Made by a program: the position numbers and the translations under genes
Notes under the pieces: model-generated
Databases searched by the model: none
What the model saw: the letters and a program-made list of their open reading frames with translations, nothing else
What the model was told of the DNA's origin: nothing
Origin: Rhizomys pruinosus
Lineage: Eukaryota > Chordata > Mammalia > Rodentia > Spalacidae
Reading direction: 5' to 3'
Assembly: GCA_009823505.1 (NCBI GenBank)
Contig: VZQC01009966.1
Coordinates: forward strand, 586,345-650,344
Length of the DNA stretch: 64,000 bases
Shown: positions 1 to 12,116 of the stretch, piece by piece
Numbering within the stretch: position 1 is the first letter of the stretch
Layout: every line of letters begins with the position of its first letter

Positions 1-61
1 AAAAAAAAAAAAAAATTTATTTTGTGTATGTGTCTATTTGAGAGCATATATGCAGGTGGGC

Positions 62-262
62 ACAGGCCGCGGCTAGAGCAGCGTGTCCAGTGGCCTCCTC
101 TGTCTCTGTGCTTACTCCTCTGAGGCAGGGCCGAGGCTAGAGCAGCGTGTCCAGTGGCCTCCTCTGTCTCTGTGCCTACTCCTCTGAGGCACAGTCAAGG
201 CTACAGCAGCGTGTCCGGTGGCCTCCTCTGTCTCTGTGCTTACTCCTCTGAGGCACAGTCTT
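62..262. repeat. 64-bp tandem repeat, 3 copies
   Basis: The block containing 'agcgtgtccagtggcctcct' recurs with a 64-base period (around 75, 139 and 203). A poly-A run occupies bases 1-15. The third copy has a few substitutions. It looks like a local duplication inside a repeat that continues to the left. Confidence 0.8.
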
Positions 263-292
263 TCCCTGAACCTACTGCTGTCATTTTGTTGA

Positions 293-354
293 CTAGGCTG
301 GAGTCCAGCAACCCTGTGATTCTCTAGGCTGGAGTCCAGCAACCCTGTGATTCT
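293..354. repeat. 31-bp direct duplication
   Basis: Two adjacent, essentially identical 31-base units begin 'ctaggctggagtccagcaac' at 293 and 324. The lack of divergence implies a recent slippage or unequal-exchange event. Confidence 0.85.
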
Positions 355-496
355 CCTGTTCCTGTACTACCTCTCAGAATTGGGGTTACAGGTGTTCACA
401 GAATGCCTGGCTTATCACCTGGGTGCTGGACCGAAATCTGGTGTTTGGATTGCACAGCAAGCGCTCTTCCCCACTAAGCCATCTCTCCAGTCCCTT
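355..496 (-). repeat. tRNA-derived SINE fragment (B4/ID-like), antisense
   Basis: Read on the minus strand, the segment begins with a typical rodent tRNA-SINE head ('ctggagagatggcttagtgg', around 477-496) followed by a divergent body. The family assignment is by the head motif only. Confidence 0.55.
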
Positions 497-1021
497 GATA
501 GTTCTTTTTTTTTTTTTTCCTCAGTTATGATGAGAACAACGGTGGGGGTTTTCATTCAGCTTTTCCAAGGAGATAGTTCTTATTTTTTTTTAGCATTTGG
601 TAAAAACTTTTTAGAACTGAAATTCTGGATGAGATATGACTACTTTAGTTCTCTACTCAGTTGAGTTCTCAATCACTCAGTTATTGAGTTCTAAGCTCAG
701 TTGGTTCTTGTGGTTTTTTTCCCCTTGCCAAACCATCTTTTCTATGAAGAAACTTATTCAGTCAGTTCCTCTTTTGATTTTTGTTAGAAAAGTCATCACT
801 CTGTGATCAACCATAGAATTTTGTAGCGCAGGAGGGAGGTGTGTGAAGACCTTCCATCCTTGCTGACACTGCAGCTGAACGTGGCTATGCAGCTGAGAAA
901 TTTTTTAAAGGCACAATATGTGGAATGATTTGTTACACAGCAAAAGCTAGCTGATACATGTAGTTATTAACATTTGGGATATTGGCAAATGTCAGTGAAG
1001 GTCACTGCTATGCCATTAGTG

Positions 1022-1204
1022 TTAGCGGTGTGTGGTCAATTTCTCTTCTAGATGTGTGGTCACTTCCTCCCTCACTTCCTCCTCTAGATGTGTGGTCACT
1101 TCCTCCCTCACTTCCTCCTCTAGATGTGTGGTCACTTCCTCCCTCACTTCCTCCTCTAGATGTGTGGTCACTTCCTCCCTCACTTCCTCACTTCCTCCTC
1201 TAGA
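1022..1204. repeat. 36-bp minisatellite, about 4 units
   Basis: Units of 36 bases start at 1,047, 1,083, 1,119 and 1,155, each with 'tctagatgtgtggtcacttc' followed by a pyrimidine-rich stretch. A partial unit precedes, and the last unit has an extra 8 bases. Because 36 is a multiple of three, the reading frames repeat the same short peptide; this is not evidence of a gene. Confidence 0.9.
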
Positions 1205-1850
1205 TACAGCACGTTTGTTTTTCATTACCATTATTAATTCCAGCAAATTAAATAATTTTAATTTTATGTTCTTGGTGCTGATTAATATTTTATTTTCTAA
1301 TAGTACTTTAACACATTAATTTTTCTCATTGTGAAATAAACACACACATAGAAAAGTAGTTAAAGTGTAAATGTACAGGCCATAGCAAGTTATAAAGTTA
1401 GTATTACTAACTGCTCTTGGATTGAGGAATTCACATTCCCAGGACACTGAAAGCTGTCGCATATCTTCCTGAGAGTCCTCTCCCAGAGGTAGTCACTAAA
1501 CTGATTTTACTTCTCAGCTTTTCTTATACCAATTTTTGTGCTTTTTCTATAAGCAAAATAGTTAAGTTTCAACATGTAAGTGGAATAAGATAGTACATAT
1601 TTTTTTCCTGACATTATTTCCTGAACAATATACCTAAGATAAATCTATGCCATTATTAACAAACATTAAATTTCAGTTTTCATTGCTGTGCAGAATTTCT
1701 TGTAAAGAATATACCTAATCAATCCCACTATTAATGGGGTTGGGTTATTTGTAGTTTGGGGCTATTATCAGTAAGTCTTCCAAGCCACGTTCTTATACAT
1801 GTATTCCGGAAAATCTTATGTGAGCGTTCTATTTTTTAATTTTAATTTTA
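1205..1850. other. AT-rich intronic DNA, nothing recognised
   Basis: This stretch holds no recognisable exon, RNA gene or assignable repeat. Parts may be very old repeat sequence beyond recognition by eye. Confidence 0.5.
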
Positions 1851-1854
1851 ATTT

Positions 1855-2000
1855 TTTATTTTTTTGAGACAGGGTCTCCCTGTAGCCCCAGATGGCCTGG
1901 AAGTTGTTATGTTGACCAGGTTAACCTTGAACTCACAGAGATCTATGTGCTTCTCCCTCCTGAGTGCTGGGATTAAAGGCCTTGAGCTACTATGCCTGGC
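1855..2000 (-). repeat. B1 SINE, antisense
   Basis: It starts with a T-rich tract (the A tail on the other strand), then 'gagacagggtctccctgtag', a diverged middle, 'gagtgctgggattaaaggcc' and 'tgcctggc'. This is the order of a reverse-complemented 7SL-derived B1. Confidence 0.85.
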
Positions 2001-2164
2001 ATGTGAGAGATTTTAAAGGTGTGTGCTTAGTAGAATTTCTGGGTAGTAAAGTCCTACTCACCTTCTGTCAGCCTCACAAGAAAGTATTATTGTCTGATGT
2101 TCATCTTACATTGAGTTTTGAACCATCGGTTTACTGTATTTTTCCCGCTTTTTAAATTCATTTT

Positions 2165-2450
2165 AAAGTTATTATACAGTGTGAAGGGCTTCGTTAGGAC
2201 TTTGTTCTTCTTTACCCCCCTCCCAGAATCCACTCCCCCCACCCCCACTGTCCTTACTTCCATTTAGCATTCTGATCTCCAGTTCCATCCGAGTTGTTGC
2301 AAATGTCCTTTGCAACAGAGCAGCATTCATGGTGTATATATGCCATATTATCTTTGTCCAGTGATGCATCGATGCATAGTTAGGTTGGTTCTTGTAGCTT
2401 TCATGGACAGTGCAGCAATGACCTGTAGGAAGCTTTCTTTTGTGTCAAAC
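2165..2450 (-). repeat. L1 3' region fragment, antisense
   Basis: The run of antisense L1-like text (a C-rich tract at 2,214-2,250, then 'ttccatccgagttgttgcaa' near 2,283 and the TCATGGTGTATATATGCC stretch) resembles the 3' end of old rodent LINE-1. A related piece lies at 3,120-3,350. Confidence 0.5.
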
Positions 2451-3119
2451 AGGGACCACGTGGCCCTGCTAAGGGGACAGAGACACAGCACCTGCTAGTA
2501 GCTGCTATAGGGAGCTGGCCTCTCTGAGCAGAGACCAGCAGGCTACTTCCAACTGGTCCCAGGCTAAGGGCCTGGGTGGTACTTCCAACTCAGGCCCTTA
2601 GCTGGGACAACGAGGCACGTTTCCCACTCTTGGCTGTGACTTCCCACCTGCCCAGAGACTGCTGAACCCTGGACAGGAATTTCAGACTGATGGCTGTTGG
2701 CCTATCTTCAGCCTGTGTCCACTCACAACACTAGCTACCCAGATTGGTGGTCTGCACTGGAACCTTTTTCCAACCCACTGGCCACCAGAACAAAATGCAG
2801 GCCTGCTTCAGCCTGTGTGCATGCAAAAGATTAAAAAAAATGATGGCTAGGAATTCTGTAATGATGTTAATGGGAAATTCAATTTATTTCTTGCTACAGG
2901 CTGCTTTTATAAACCAAATGACATCAGTTCCCAGAGCCAATCACAGGCCCCCCCCAACTCCGCCACTGCACACCATTGCCCCACCCAGCATCATGCACCC
3001 AGGCCACGTTGTTTGCTCCTCCTTGGGGTGGGGTCAGAGAAATCCCTTGCCTCTCAACCGTGGTGCCCTGAGGCATGCTAGCTGAGAACTAGCCCCCAGT
3101 TCAAACTGGATCTTCCCAC
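2451..3119. other. Unassigned repeat-like sequence
   Basis: This GC-richer stretch separates two antisense L1 pieces and so is probably an insertion. It contains a C run at 2,949-2,956 and a TTTATAA-like motif near 2,906. I could not assign it to a family; an LTR is possible but unproven. Confidence 0.3.
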
Positions 3120-3350
3120 AGTGACCCAGAATGTGCATGTTTTTCTGAGAGTCACCCAAGAATGGCAGAAGCAGACTGTGCTGCAGTTCTGATGTTAGTT
3201 CCCTGAGAATGATCCACCCTGGTCTCCATATTTGTTCTTAATAGTTTACACGTGTACCAGCAGTGAGTAGGGCTCCTCTTCACCACATCCTCACCAGCAG
3301 TTCTTGTAATTTATTTTTTTGTTGACAACCATTCTGATTGAGATGACCAA
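3120..3350 (-). repeat. L1 3' region fragment, antisense
   Basis: The phrases around 'accagcagtgagtagggctc' and 'ctgattgagatgacc' are typical of the antisense of the rodent LINE-1 ORF2 end and 3' UTR. It ends in a T run at 3,353-3,370 just before the next element. Confidence 0.5.
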
Positions 3351-3775
3351 AGCTTTTTTTTTTTTTTTTTTATGTCACTAGCACAGTATTCTTATTTTAA
3401 TGGGACTGCTTCAGATTGTCCTTAGAAAGGCTGCTTGATCTTTTGTCCCAAGCCTTTTCTAAAATATTACAATAGTAGTTTAAAAGTATCAGGATGTTGT
3501 AACTGAGCCTTTCTGGATACTACACGACCTACTTTAATGCCATACAAATTTGGCGAAGGGTCTTAAAAGTGGATACTGTTTCCTTGGCCGCAGAGGTAAG
3601 TAAGTCCCAGGGAACTATGCAAGGGACATCTCTTGAAATGTCCTAAAATGGGAGTCACCAGTCTGTCCTGTGCAGGGTTAGGTCTTGAGATCCACTATGG
3701 GACTCTCAGCCAGTGTCTAGTCTATGAAGAGTCATAAAGGAAAGGCTGGTCATGCTTCAAAAAGGGAGCCCTGGG

Positions 3776-4092
3776 CTTAGGAAGAGGGGGCGTGGGTAAT
3801 GTAAAGGCTGCAATTGGGGTGAAATGGTGAACTACAATAAGCGATGTATTCGGACACTCATTTGATCAACTTGATTGAACAAAACAACCTGTCACCACCC
3901 TCACCCTGAATGGTGGGGACGGTGGGGGTTTGGGGCACAACATCTGTAGATGGTTTTGCACGAAGGATGCTTATACTCCATGGATTATCACTTATAGCTT
4001 AAAAAATGAAAAAAAAAAAAAACCTGAAAGATGCAGGACAGTATTGGCAGAAGAGCATGATGGCTGGGGAATGGGGTGGGGGGGGGGGGGGT

Positions 4093-4123
<31 letters not shown>

Positions 4124-4242
4124 GGAAAGGGAAAATAAATGCCGGATCTGAATTTGAGAAGTGATTTACGAAATGCACAAACCATCAATAAAAATTAAAT
4201 TAAAAAAAATTAAATAAAATTTAAAAAGCAAAAAAAAAAAAA
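3776..4242 (+). mobile_element. 5'-truncated L1 3' end inserted in copy 1
   Basis: This insert interrupts the unclassified element. It ends with 'accatcaataaaaattaaat' and a poly-A at 4,231-4,243, has a poly-G tract typical of rodent L1 3' UTRs, and is bounded by near-identical flanks (aaaaagggagccctgg on the left, aaaagggaagcctgg on the right) that look like a target-site duplication. Confidence 0.7.
4073..4122 (+). repeat. Poly-G tract (30-G run)
   Basis: G runs of 14 (4,078-4,091) and 30 (4,093-4,122) are separated by a single T, inside the L1 3' UTR. The run has obvious G-quadruplex potential and its length in the assembly is likely unreliable. Confidence 0.95.
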
Positions 4243-5522
4243 AGGGAAGCCTGGTCTAGCAAAACCTGACTTTGTCTTCCAGTGGATGGAACTGGCAATT
4301 GAAAAGCCAAAAGGAGCCAGGAGCTCCCTCCCACCCACACCCAAAACCTGAGTGACCCTTGAGGAGCAGATCCTCAACTGACCTTGAGAAAACAAAAACC
4401 TTGGTTAGTCTGGGCTAACTGTGTGGCCTTAAACATCCAAAAGGAAAGTATAACCAGAAATAAGTAAATAGTAAGGCCTGAGAAATTGTACTTCAGGTAT
4501 AAAACTTGAGATCTTAGTAAAAAGACAAAAAGTTAAAAAAAAAAAAAAGAGCACAGTTGTTTTGCCTGTCTTACTGGCAAGTGCAGCTACCCTGTGGCTG
4601 CCACTGCTTTTGCCAACCTTCAAAGATATGAGACACAACTTTTCAACCTTCCAATGTGGACTGAAGACTCATGTCTCTCCAAGAATCCTCCAAACCTTCA
4701 GTGCCAGGTGGGGACTGCTGAGACATCCAGCTTGTGGACTGAGCTACTACCGGGGTTTCCGCCTCTTCCGAATATAGACTGTCATTGTTGGACTACCCAG
4801 CTATTCAGGCTGTATCATGGAGACCATTACAGGAAGATCAAGACAGAACACTGTGCTTACAGGAACTCATTTAGTGACCGTGGGAAGAGAAAACCCCAGT
4901 GTGGAACACAAGGGCAGAACTGATGGTTGGGTTTGCCAAGGAGGAGCCTTCAAACATGACATCTTTCAGCTGGCAATTGTGAAGTTGAACTCTTGACTAT
5001 ATTTAGAACTGTTGAAAGCTTGAGCTTTGCATTTGTAGGGGCCCAAATCATTGGCTTTGGAGATCTTTTGGTGAAAAGTCACAGGTTCACCTTTCCCTGT
5101 CTTTTTTTTCGGGTAAATCTTACCCAAAAATAATGAATAGGTAATCTCCGGTGATGTGTTCTTGATTGAAGTCCTCCTCCTCTATGTGTTTAAAGGCAGA
5201 TCCTACTGCAACCACATTTACAATTTTGAACCTGACAAGATTGTTCTGCCCCTCCCTGTTGTCAAACTTAACTCCTTGTGGAGGGATTGTGCCTTGTTTC
5301 AGACGTTGATGTCTTTTTTTCCTTCTTTTGACTTGGGGTCTCTTGTAGCCTAGGCTAACTGTAAATTCACTGTGTAGCCTTGAACTTCTGATCATCCTTC
5401 AAGTCTTATATTAATACCATTTTGAATTGATTTTTTTGTGCAAGATGGGAGAAATGGATCTAGTTTCATTTTCCTACATATGGAAATCCAGTTTTCCCAC
5501 CACCATTTGTTAGAGGCTGGAT

Positions 5523-5755
<233 letters not shown>

Positions 5756-5891
5756 TAGGTGTATTAGGTGGTTGGTGCTAGCTGTGTGGGTTTGTTTCCA
5801 GGTCCTTGATTGTACTTCATGTTTCAGTGCCAGTACATAAAACTTTTGTTATGATGGCTCTAGTGTACCTATCACATCAGGTGTGTGATAA

Positions 5892-6305
5892 TGTGCTGGG
5901 TAGCTTTAGTGTCAATTTGACACACCTGGGTTGAGGGAGCCTCAACTGGGGAATTGGCTCCCTTGGACTGGCCTGTGGCCATGCCTGTGGAGTATTTTCT
6001 TGACTGTTGAGTGATGTGGGAGGGCCCAGCCCACTGTGGGTGGTGCCACCTCTGGGCAGGTGGTTCTGTATTGTATAAGAAAGCAGGCTGAGCCTGGGCC
6101 AGGGGAGCAAGTCAGTAAGAAACATTCTTCATGGCCTGTGCTTCAGCTTCTGCCTCCAGGTTCCTGCCCTGAGTTCCTACCTTGGGCTCCCTCAGTGATG
6201 ACCTGTGACCTGGGACATGTAAGATGAATAAACCCTTTCCTCCCCAACTTGGTGTGTTGGTCAGAGTGTTTTGTCACAACAATTATAAGGAAACTAGAAG
6301 AGACA
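5892..6305 (+). mobile_element. MaLR-like solo LTR, copy A
   Basis: It begins TGTGCTGGGTAGC, carries a TATA-like 'ttgtataagaaagc' near 6,072 and a poly-A signal AATAAA near 6,229, and closely resembles 31,649-32,057, which has clear LTR ends. It interrupts the antisense L1. The target duplication is not clear here. Confidence 0.65.
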
Positions 6306-6738
6306 TCTTCAGTATTGCTTTCTCTTCTTTGGGATTTGTGTTGTTATAAATTTAAAAATTTTTGTTTTAGTTCAGCAAAGAATGCTAATGGAATTTTGTT
6401 AAGGATTGTCTTAAATATATGGATCATTTTCGGTAATAACTGCCATTATCACATTAATTCTGCCTGTTGATGAGCAGGGGAGTTCTTTCTGTTCTCTAGT
6501 ATTTGGTTTCTTCAGCGTCTAAAAGTTTTATTGTAGAGATCTTTCACCTCCTTTGTTCAGCTTATGTTGAGGTAGTTTTTGAAGCTGTAGTGAATGGGAT
6601 CCCCCCACCTCCGCCCCCCTCACAGTTTATTTCTTTCCAAGTACTTTACTGGTATGTAGAAAGGTACTGAGTTTTGTATGTTGATTTTTGATTCCTATTA
6701 CTTTTCTGCAGATGCATGTTAGGTCCAAGAGTTTTCTA

Positions 6739-6947
6739 GGGCTGGAGAGATGACTAGGCAGTTAAGAGCACTGGTTACTCTTGCAGAGGACCTGGGGTCA
6801 GTTCCCATTGCTCACATGGTGGCTGACAGCCATGTGTAATTCCAGTTCTAGAGGATTCAACATCTTCTTCTGACCTCCATGGGCATTTCACGGCACTTAT
6901 GTACATGAGGTGAACCAACATACATGCAGGCAATATATTCATACACA

Positions 6948-6979
<32 letters not shown>

Positions 6980-6985
6980 ATGAAC
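6739..6985 (+). repeat. B2 SINE (old, no 17-nt duplication)
   Basis: The head 'gggctggagagatgactagg' is followed by a B-box-like region, the CATGGTGGCTGACAG segment, 'atacatgcaggcaatatatt' and a (TAAA)n tail. It inserted into antisense L1. Confidence 0.85.
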
Positions 6986-7230
6986 AACTTTTTTTGAAAA
7001 GAGTTCTCTGTGTATTCTTTAGGGTCTTTTAAGTGTAGGCTCCTGCCATCTGCAAATAGGGGTGCTTTGCTTTCTGCCTTTCATATTTGTGTCTCCTTAA
7101 TTTCTTTCTCTTATACTTGTTCTGAAGTCTTCCAGGACTATATTGATTAAGATTGGTGACAGTGGGTACTCAGTCTTATCCTGGTTTTAAAAGAAATGCT
7201 ATTGGTTTACCATATCTTTATAGGTAGTTG

Positions 7231-9225
7231 ACCAGAAAGGAATATAAGTTGGTGGGGATAGAGGTAGGAATTTGATTCAAGTTATACAAAATACAGAAAG
7301 TTAAAGGTTGAGGTGAAGGGTTAGTTTGCCTCAAGAAAGGAAAGTAAATTTGGTGTCACAGTTTTCCAGAAATTTATGACATTCTTTATACTGTTGGTTC
7401 TCGTGAACCCATGACAGTGTTTTTTCTCTACTATAGATAAATTTGGGCACCTTGAGTATGCCTGATTGATACTTTTCCATATAGTAGCAGTAAAGGATAC
7501 AACCCTTTTGGAACTGACATTTTCTTTGTCTATATCTAAAGAGCAGAGAAGTATTGCTATTATCCAAAGGGAAAATATTATCTTATCAAATGGGGAATTG
7601 GAAAAATATTTTATTTAGTTAAAGACTCTGTATCTACTAAAACCAACAGTGGCTATAAGAAGCCTGTTGTAGTATACCAGCCCAAGGTGACTGGGGTTCT
7701 GTGCATATAATTAGACAGAATTCTCTCTAAGTGGGCCAGTGAGCTCTAATCAGACATGTACATTTGAAGAACAGTGTCTGTGTGTTCTGTCACATGACTG
7801 CTCTGTGCTGAGGCTCCGTGCCAAGATAGCAATTGTTCTTCATGTGCCCTAGCCAATCTCAGAAGCAAGGCAGGAGGGTTTATAGCTTACGAATTAGTTT
7901 TTCTAGCTAAGAAAGCTGAAAACTTGAGGATTTAATATGTTTTGAGTGCTGTTACCTCAGTCTTGTACATAGGCAATTTAAACCACGTGAGCACCGCGTT
8001 TTGGTCCATTGGGGTAATGAGGGAAGGGACTGAGGGGTTACTAGTTTCATTTTGGAATCATAGCACAACATCCTGTATGTACCTTCCCAAGTTGACTAAC
8101 GCAGTGTTTGTGACAGGCTGTAGTTGAGGATGCTTTTAGCATGTGGAGTGAAATCTTAAATTTGTTTCTGATGACCTCTGTTAGATGTGAAGATCTGTAA
8201 GTTCTTGTTTCTTGTTATTTACCGCAGATCCAAGTACCTTATTGACTGATTTCTTGTCTTTTATCTGAATGGTCCCTGGATGTGTAGAATTGGTGATGGC
8301 TTTTGTATTTTTACTAATTAGCCTTTCTTAGAAAACAAAGTAAGCTTTTCATGCTTGAGTAAACACATTGATGTATTGTGAAAATGCCAGCCTCTGAAGA
8401 GTTGGCATAAGCTCAGTTATTCACGTATGTGACTCTTTTCAACGGCTTTTGTGTTTGCTAATGCTTTAGTGCACTAGTATAAAGAAACTTCATACCTTTT
8501 CTTAAGAAATCCCATTTCAGCTGTATGGTTAAAGAAATCCCAAGGACTTAGCCCCCTCTGAGCACTTTCTTCCTTATCATATGTAGCTAATTGGTAGAAG
8601 CCATTTATTCAGATTTGTAGTTTGTTTGATAATGTCTTTCTTTTTTATTTGAAGAAGTTGCTTGCACAGTGTTCCTGTCACCGAGCATCAGCACAGCCCC
8701 CACCCGCCCGACGTGCTCACCCTGTTACCCACACTAGTCCACATGGTTTTTCATACGGAGTACCTGGAGTTTTGTTTTCATTGAAAATTAGGCTTTCACG
8801 TTGTTGTCTTTATAATAGTTACTTTTCATTATGTGCATAATACTGAATTATTTAACAACAGGCTAGCTGTTTCCTTACTTATAATGGTCTTCTTGGTTTC
8901 TATTTTAATATAATGCATTATTTAATATATTTTAATATATTTGTGCATTATCGATTTTTTTTTTTTTTGCTATTTTCAGTTATATTATGAGAAGTGCAGA
9001 AAGCTGTAAGTGGACTTGAAAACATTTTTTTTTTTTAATGTATTACCCAGTTGCTTTCCAAAAGGCAGTGCCTTTGGAAATGCCTTCCTGCATCATTATG
9101 TAAATTCCAGTTCTCTTTAACCAGTAAAAGGTAAAGACTACCAACTGTTATCATCTTACAATATTTAACATTTGGAGCATCCTGTAATCTGGGCACAAAC
9201 TTTTTCCTCTGTAAATTCAGCTTCT
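7231..9225. other. Intronic DNA, no gene recognised
   Basis: No coding exon, structured RNA or clear interspersed repeat is recognisable. Short T runs occur at 8,955-8,968 and 9,027-9,038. Possible very old L1-like text in this region is too weak to call. Confidence 0.5.
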
Positions 9226-9497
9226 ATTAATTAATTAATTTATTTATTTATTAATTAATTTATTTATTTATTTATTTATTTAGTTGTATGAATGTACTGT
9301 CTGCATGTAGGTTTGTGCACCGTGTTGTGCAATGCCACGGAGGTCAGAAGAGGGCGTCGGATTCCCCTGGAACTGGATTTCTCCTGGAATTGGAGTTACA
9401 GACGGTTCTCAGCTGCCATGTAGGTGCTGGAGATCGAACCCGGATCCTCTGCAAGAGCAGTCAGTGCTCTTAACCACTAGGCCATCTCTCCAGCCCA
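9226..9497 (-). repeat. B2 SINE, young duplicated subfamily, antisense
   Basis: On the minus strand it runs from a head 'gggctggagagatggcctag' (9,478-9,497) through 'gggttcgatctccagcacct' to an AT-rich tail at 9,226-9,282. It carries the 17-nt internal duplication (aactccaattccaggag then a second, similar unit) shared with three other copies in this window. Confidence 0.9.
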
Positions 9498-10449
9498 TCA
9501 GCTTCTATTTTTAACAAACAAATATGTGCAAATAGTTGGCAGTTCTGACAGGCCATGTACTGTGACAGCGAGCAGGGCCTCTTGCCTTCTTCCCACTCCC
9601 GGGCTTTTGAGCATCTCCAGCCCTGGGTGTTTTGTAGATAGGCCTCTGTACTGCTGATAGCTTACTGTTGCAGTGTGGTTGTCCACTTTGTAGCTGTCTA
9701 TAGATTTCTTTTTGTGGAAATTGAAGCTTTAGTGCAGATAGCTTCCTATTCTGATATTGATAGAACATAGTTTTATCAATAGAGATGTTATAATATTATG
9801 ACTGTTATATTCCTTATAAGCAAATTTTATATTTATATTTATCTTCTTATGCAATATTATCCTTGAGGTTAATAATTCCATCCCCTTTTGCTTATTTTAT
9901 TTTCTCTATTCCTGTTTCTAATTTATAAATCCCTCTTGATACTTCTTCACACATCAGATAATCCCTGAGATGTGTTTTTACTTTTCAGAACTCCTGGGAG
10001 CCTGCATGCTTTGCTGCAGGGTGGGGAGGGTGCTCTCAGGGCCTGCTGCCAGTGGGCAGACAGGAGACTGCAGGTTTGTTTTATTTTTCTGGATTTTGTT
10101 GATTCTGTGTTCCTGAATATTACATCACTCTCTTAAATGTATATCCACATTTTGATAGATGCCTCGGAAAGTTTCAGGAAAAAATAAAATGTTTAAGATG
10201 ATGTATATGAAAACTACCTGACTGCAGCATGGCTGGGTGTCATGTTCTGTGGAGGAATGATTTCTTGGAGGTTTAAGGTGGTGCTGCACTGACTCCCCAC
10301 TTCCAGGTTTGCTCTTTAGCCCAGCGTCATTCTGAGCTCACATTCTTTGGTACTGTTTTGTCCATTTTTCTTTGGAAGTTTAAAAAAAAAATCCCTATTT
10401 TCATAGTTCTGATATTTTACAGTATTCCTTTGTTAGCCTTTCTTCATTC
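9498..10449. other. Intronic DNA, no gene recognised
   Basis: This sequence is AT-rich up to about 9,960 and then mixed, with no assignable feature. Confidence 0.5.
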
Positions 10450-10830
10450 TGTATTAGTTTCTTTCGTATTGTTATGATCAAAATGTCTGACAGAATCAGC
10501 TTAAGGAGAACTTAACTTCGGACATGGCTTTAGAACACCATCTTGCAGAAGGTGTGGTTGTGTGAGCAGGACATTGTGGGAGTTTGGGTAAAAGGCAGGG
10601 ACGATTCCCATCGTGGTGGGCCAGTATGTAGAGAAGTGGGGCAAAGCCTGGAGCCTGGCCACAACCAGCCAGTGAACTAGGCTCCTACCTCAGGGACCTT
10701 CCACAGGCCCCTCCTGCTAGCAGACTGGCTGGAACACAAGAGTTCTAACCTGGAGTCTGTGCTTCAGATCCAAACGCATTCACTCTGTGGTCCACACAGT
10801 GTGCCCTTTTGAACAAGAAAGTAATGTTCT
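10450..10830 (-). mobile_element. MaLR-like LTR, antisense
   Basis: The segment starts 'tgtattagtttctttcgtat' and continues with 'gatcaaaatgtctgacagaa', the reverse complement of the conserved 3' end of mammalian MaLR-type LTRs. The distal end is uncertain. Confidence 0.55.
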
Positions 10831-11694
10831 GCAGTTTCCCCTGGTTTCTACCCTTGAACTAGATAGTTATAGCATGGGCTTTATTTTTCCTGCCCCTTTC
10901 CCCCCCTCCCATTTTCCTATCTCATTTTTCTGAGATTATTTATTTATCTTGGTATTTTTTCTGTAAATGTTACAATAGTTTTTTAATTTCCAAGTTTATT
11001 CCCAATTTTTCAATTTTTTTATGTTATACTGGTTCATTTTGAATTTTCTAAGGATAGTATACTTTCTGATGTTTTCTTTTGCTCCTATTAATGCCTGTGT
11101 GCCTGTGCATGCATGCGTACAGGTGTGTGCACTCCTGCATGTGCTTATGTGCATATACGTGTATGGAGTGCTGTGTGTGTGTGCGTGCGTGCACATCTGC
11201 GCACACTCTCTTTGCACATTGCAGGCTTTCCTCAGGTGTCCAGAGACTCTAAGCTCTGGTTAAATTAAAGATAAAAGCATTAAGAGAGTGGGTAATTTGT
11301 GCATGCCTAGAAACTCTGGTGCATCATTAGGGCTTAGCACCTCAGCTCCTCTGCGATGCGCACGGCAAGGGGCTGGCTGCCTCCACATGAGGGGGAGAGA
11401 TTTCACTTACAGCCTTTGACTGCAGCTTCTCCCCCTCACCCCCTGCCCATTTTGTTGGAGCTACCTGACACTTGCTCTAAAAGCCCATATGCTTTCACTT
11501 AACTGTTCTTGCCTAGCTATGAAGGGGCTATTGTTTTAGTTTGAGAACTCTGTTACATCTCTAGTTTATTTCTTGCTTCTCATGTCAGTGGGATTAATAG
11601 AGTTATTCTGAATGTTTATATTTATGTCGATTTTTAAAAAATGTTTTAGTGCACTTTTTTCTTTTTTAAGATTTTTATTGAAGTCTGTGCATTT

Positions 11695-11845
11695 CATACA
11701 TCATTTCTCTTTTTTTTTTTTTAACTCAATAGATATGGGAAAACTTTATTACACTGAGATGTTCATATAAAAAGGTGGACAAAACCACCTTGGTCTTGTG
11801 AATGATGCTACAGAGTTGCTGGTCCAGAAGCATACATCATTTCTC
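11695..11845 (-). pseudogene. Short processed retrocopy of an mRNA 3' end
   Basis: The 15-base sequence catacatcatttctc occurs at 11,695-11,709 and again at 11,831-11,845. Between them lies a T run (11,710-11,722) followed by about 108 bases. On the minus strand this reads as a 3' UTR with AATAAA about 18 bases before a poly-A tail. The source gene was not recognised. It is a 5'-truncated L1-mobilised insertion. Confidence 0.85.
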
Positions 11846-12055
11846 AGTCTAATTTAGACTCATTTCCCTTCCATGCCCCTCTCCCCACCTGAGTTCATGC
11901 ACTCTGCAGTACATGTCTTGTATCTTTTTCTGAGTTTTTTTTTAAAGTTTTTCAAAGTAGAGGATTATTGTTTCTGGGAGAACTTTACTGTTTCAGTCAG
12001 TTCCTTGTCCCAGTTCTTTGGTTGTTGTTTCCTCCAATTTGTATTGCTTCAATGA

Positions 12056-12063
12056 CATATGTA

Positions 12064-12114
<51 letters not shown>

Positions 12115-12116
12115 GT
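12056..12116. repeat. (TA)n microsatellite
   Basis: Alternating TA with flanking TATG units lies inside the reversed L1 3' UTR. Confidence 0.95.

Larger units (their letters stand above)
3371..4965 (+). mobile_element. Unclassified ~1.1 kb retroelement, copy 1 (split)
   Basis: This segment aligns by eye over most of its length with the reverse complement of 14,409-15,540. Shared text includes 'gagtcaccagtctgtcctgt' vs 'gagtcaccatcttcctgtgc', the 'cacccttgagga'-type region near 4,350, and 'accttccaatgtggactgaa' near 4,646. An L1 tail splits it at about 3,776-4,242. The 3' end near 4,965 lacks the poly-A seen in copy 2. No long reading frame is present. It may be a non-autonomous retroposon or LTR-type family; a diverged relative lies at 54,810-55,445. 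Confidence 0.65.
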
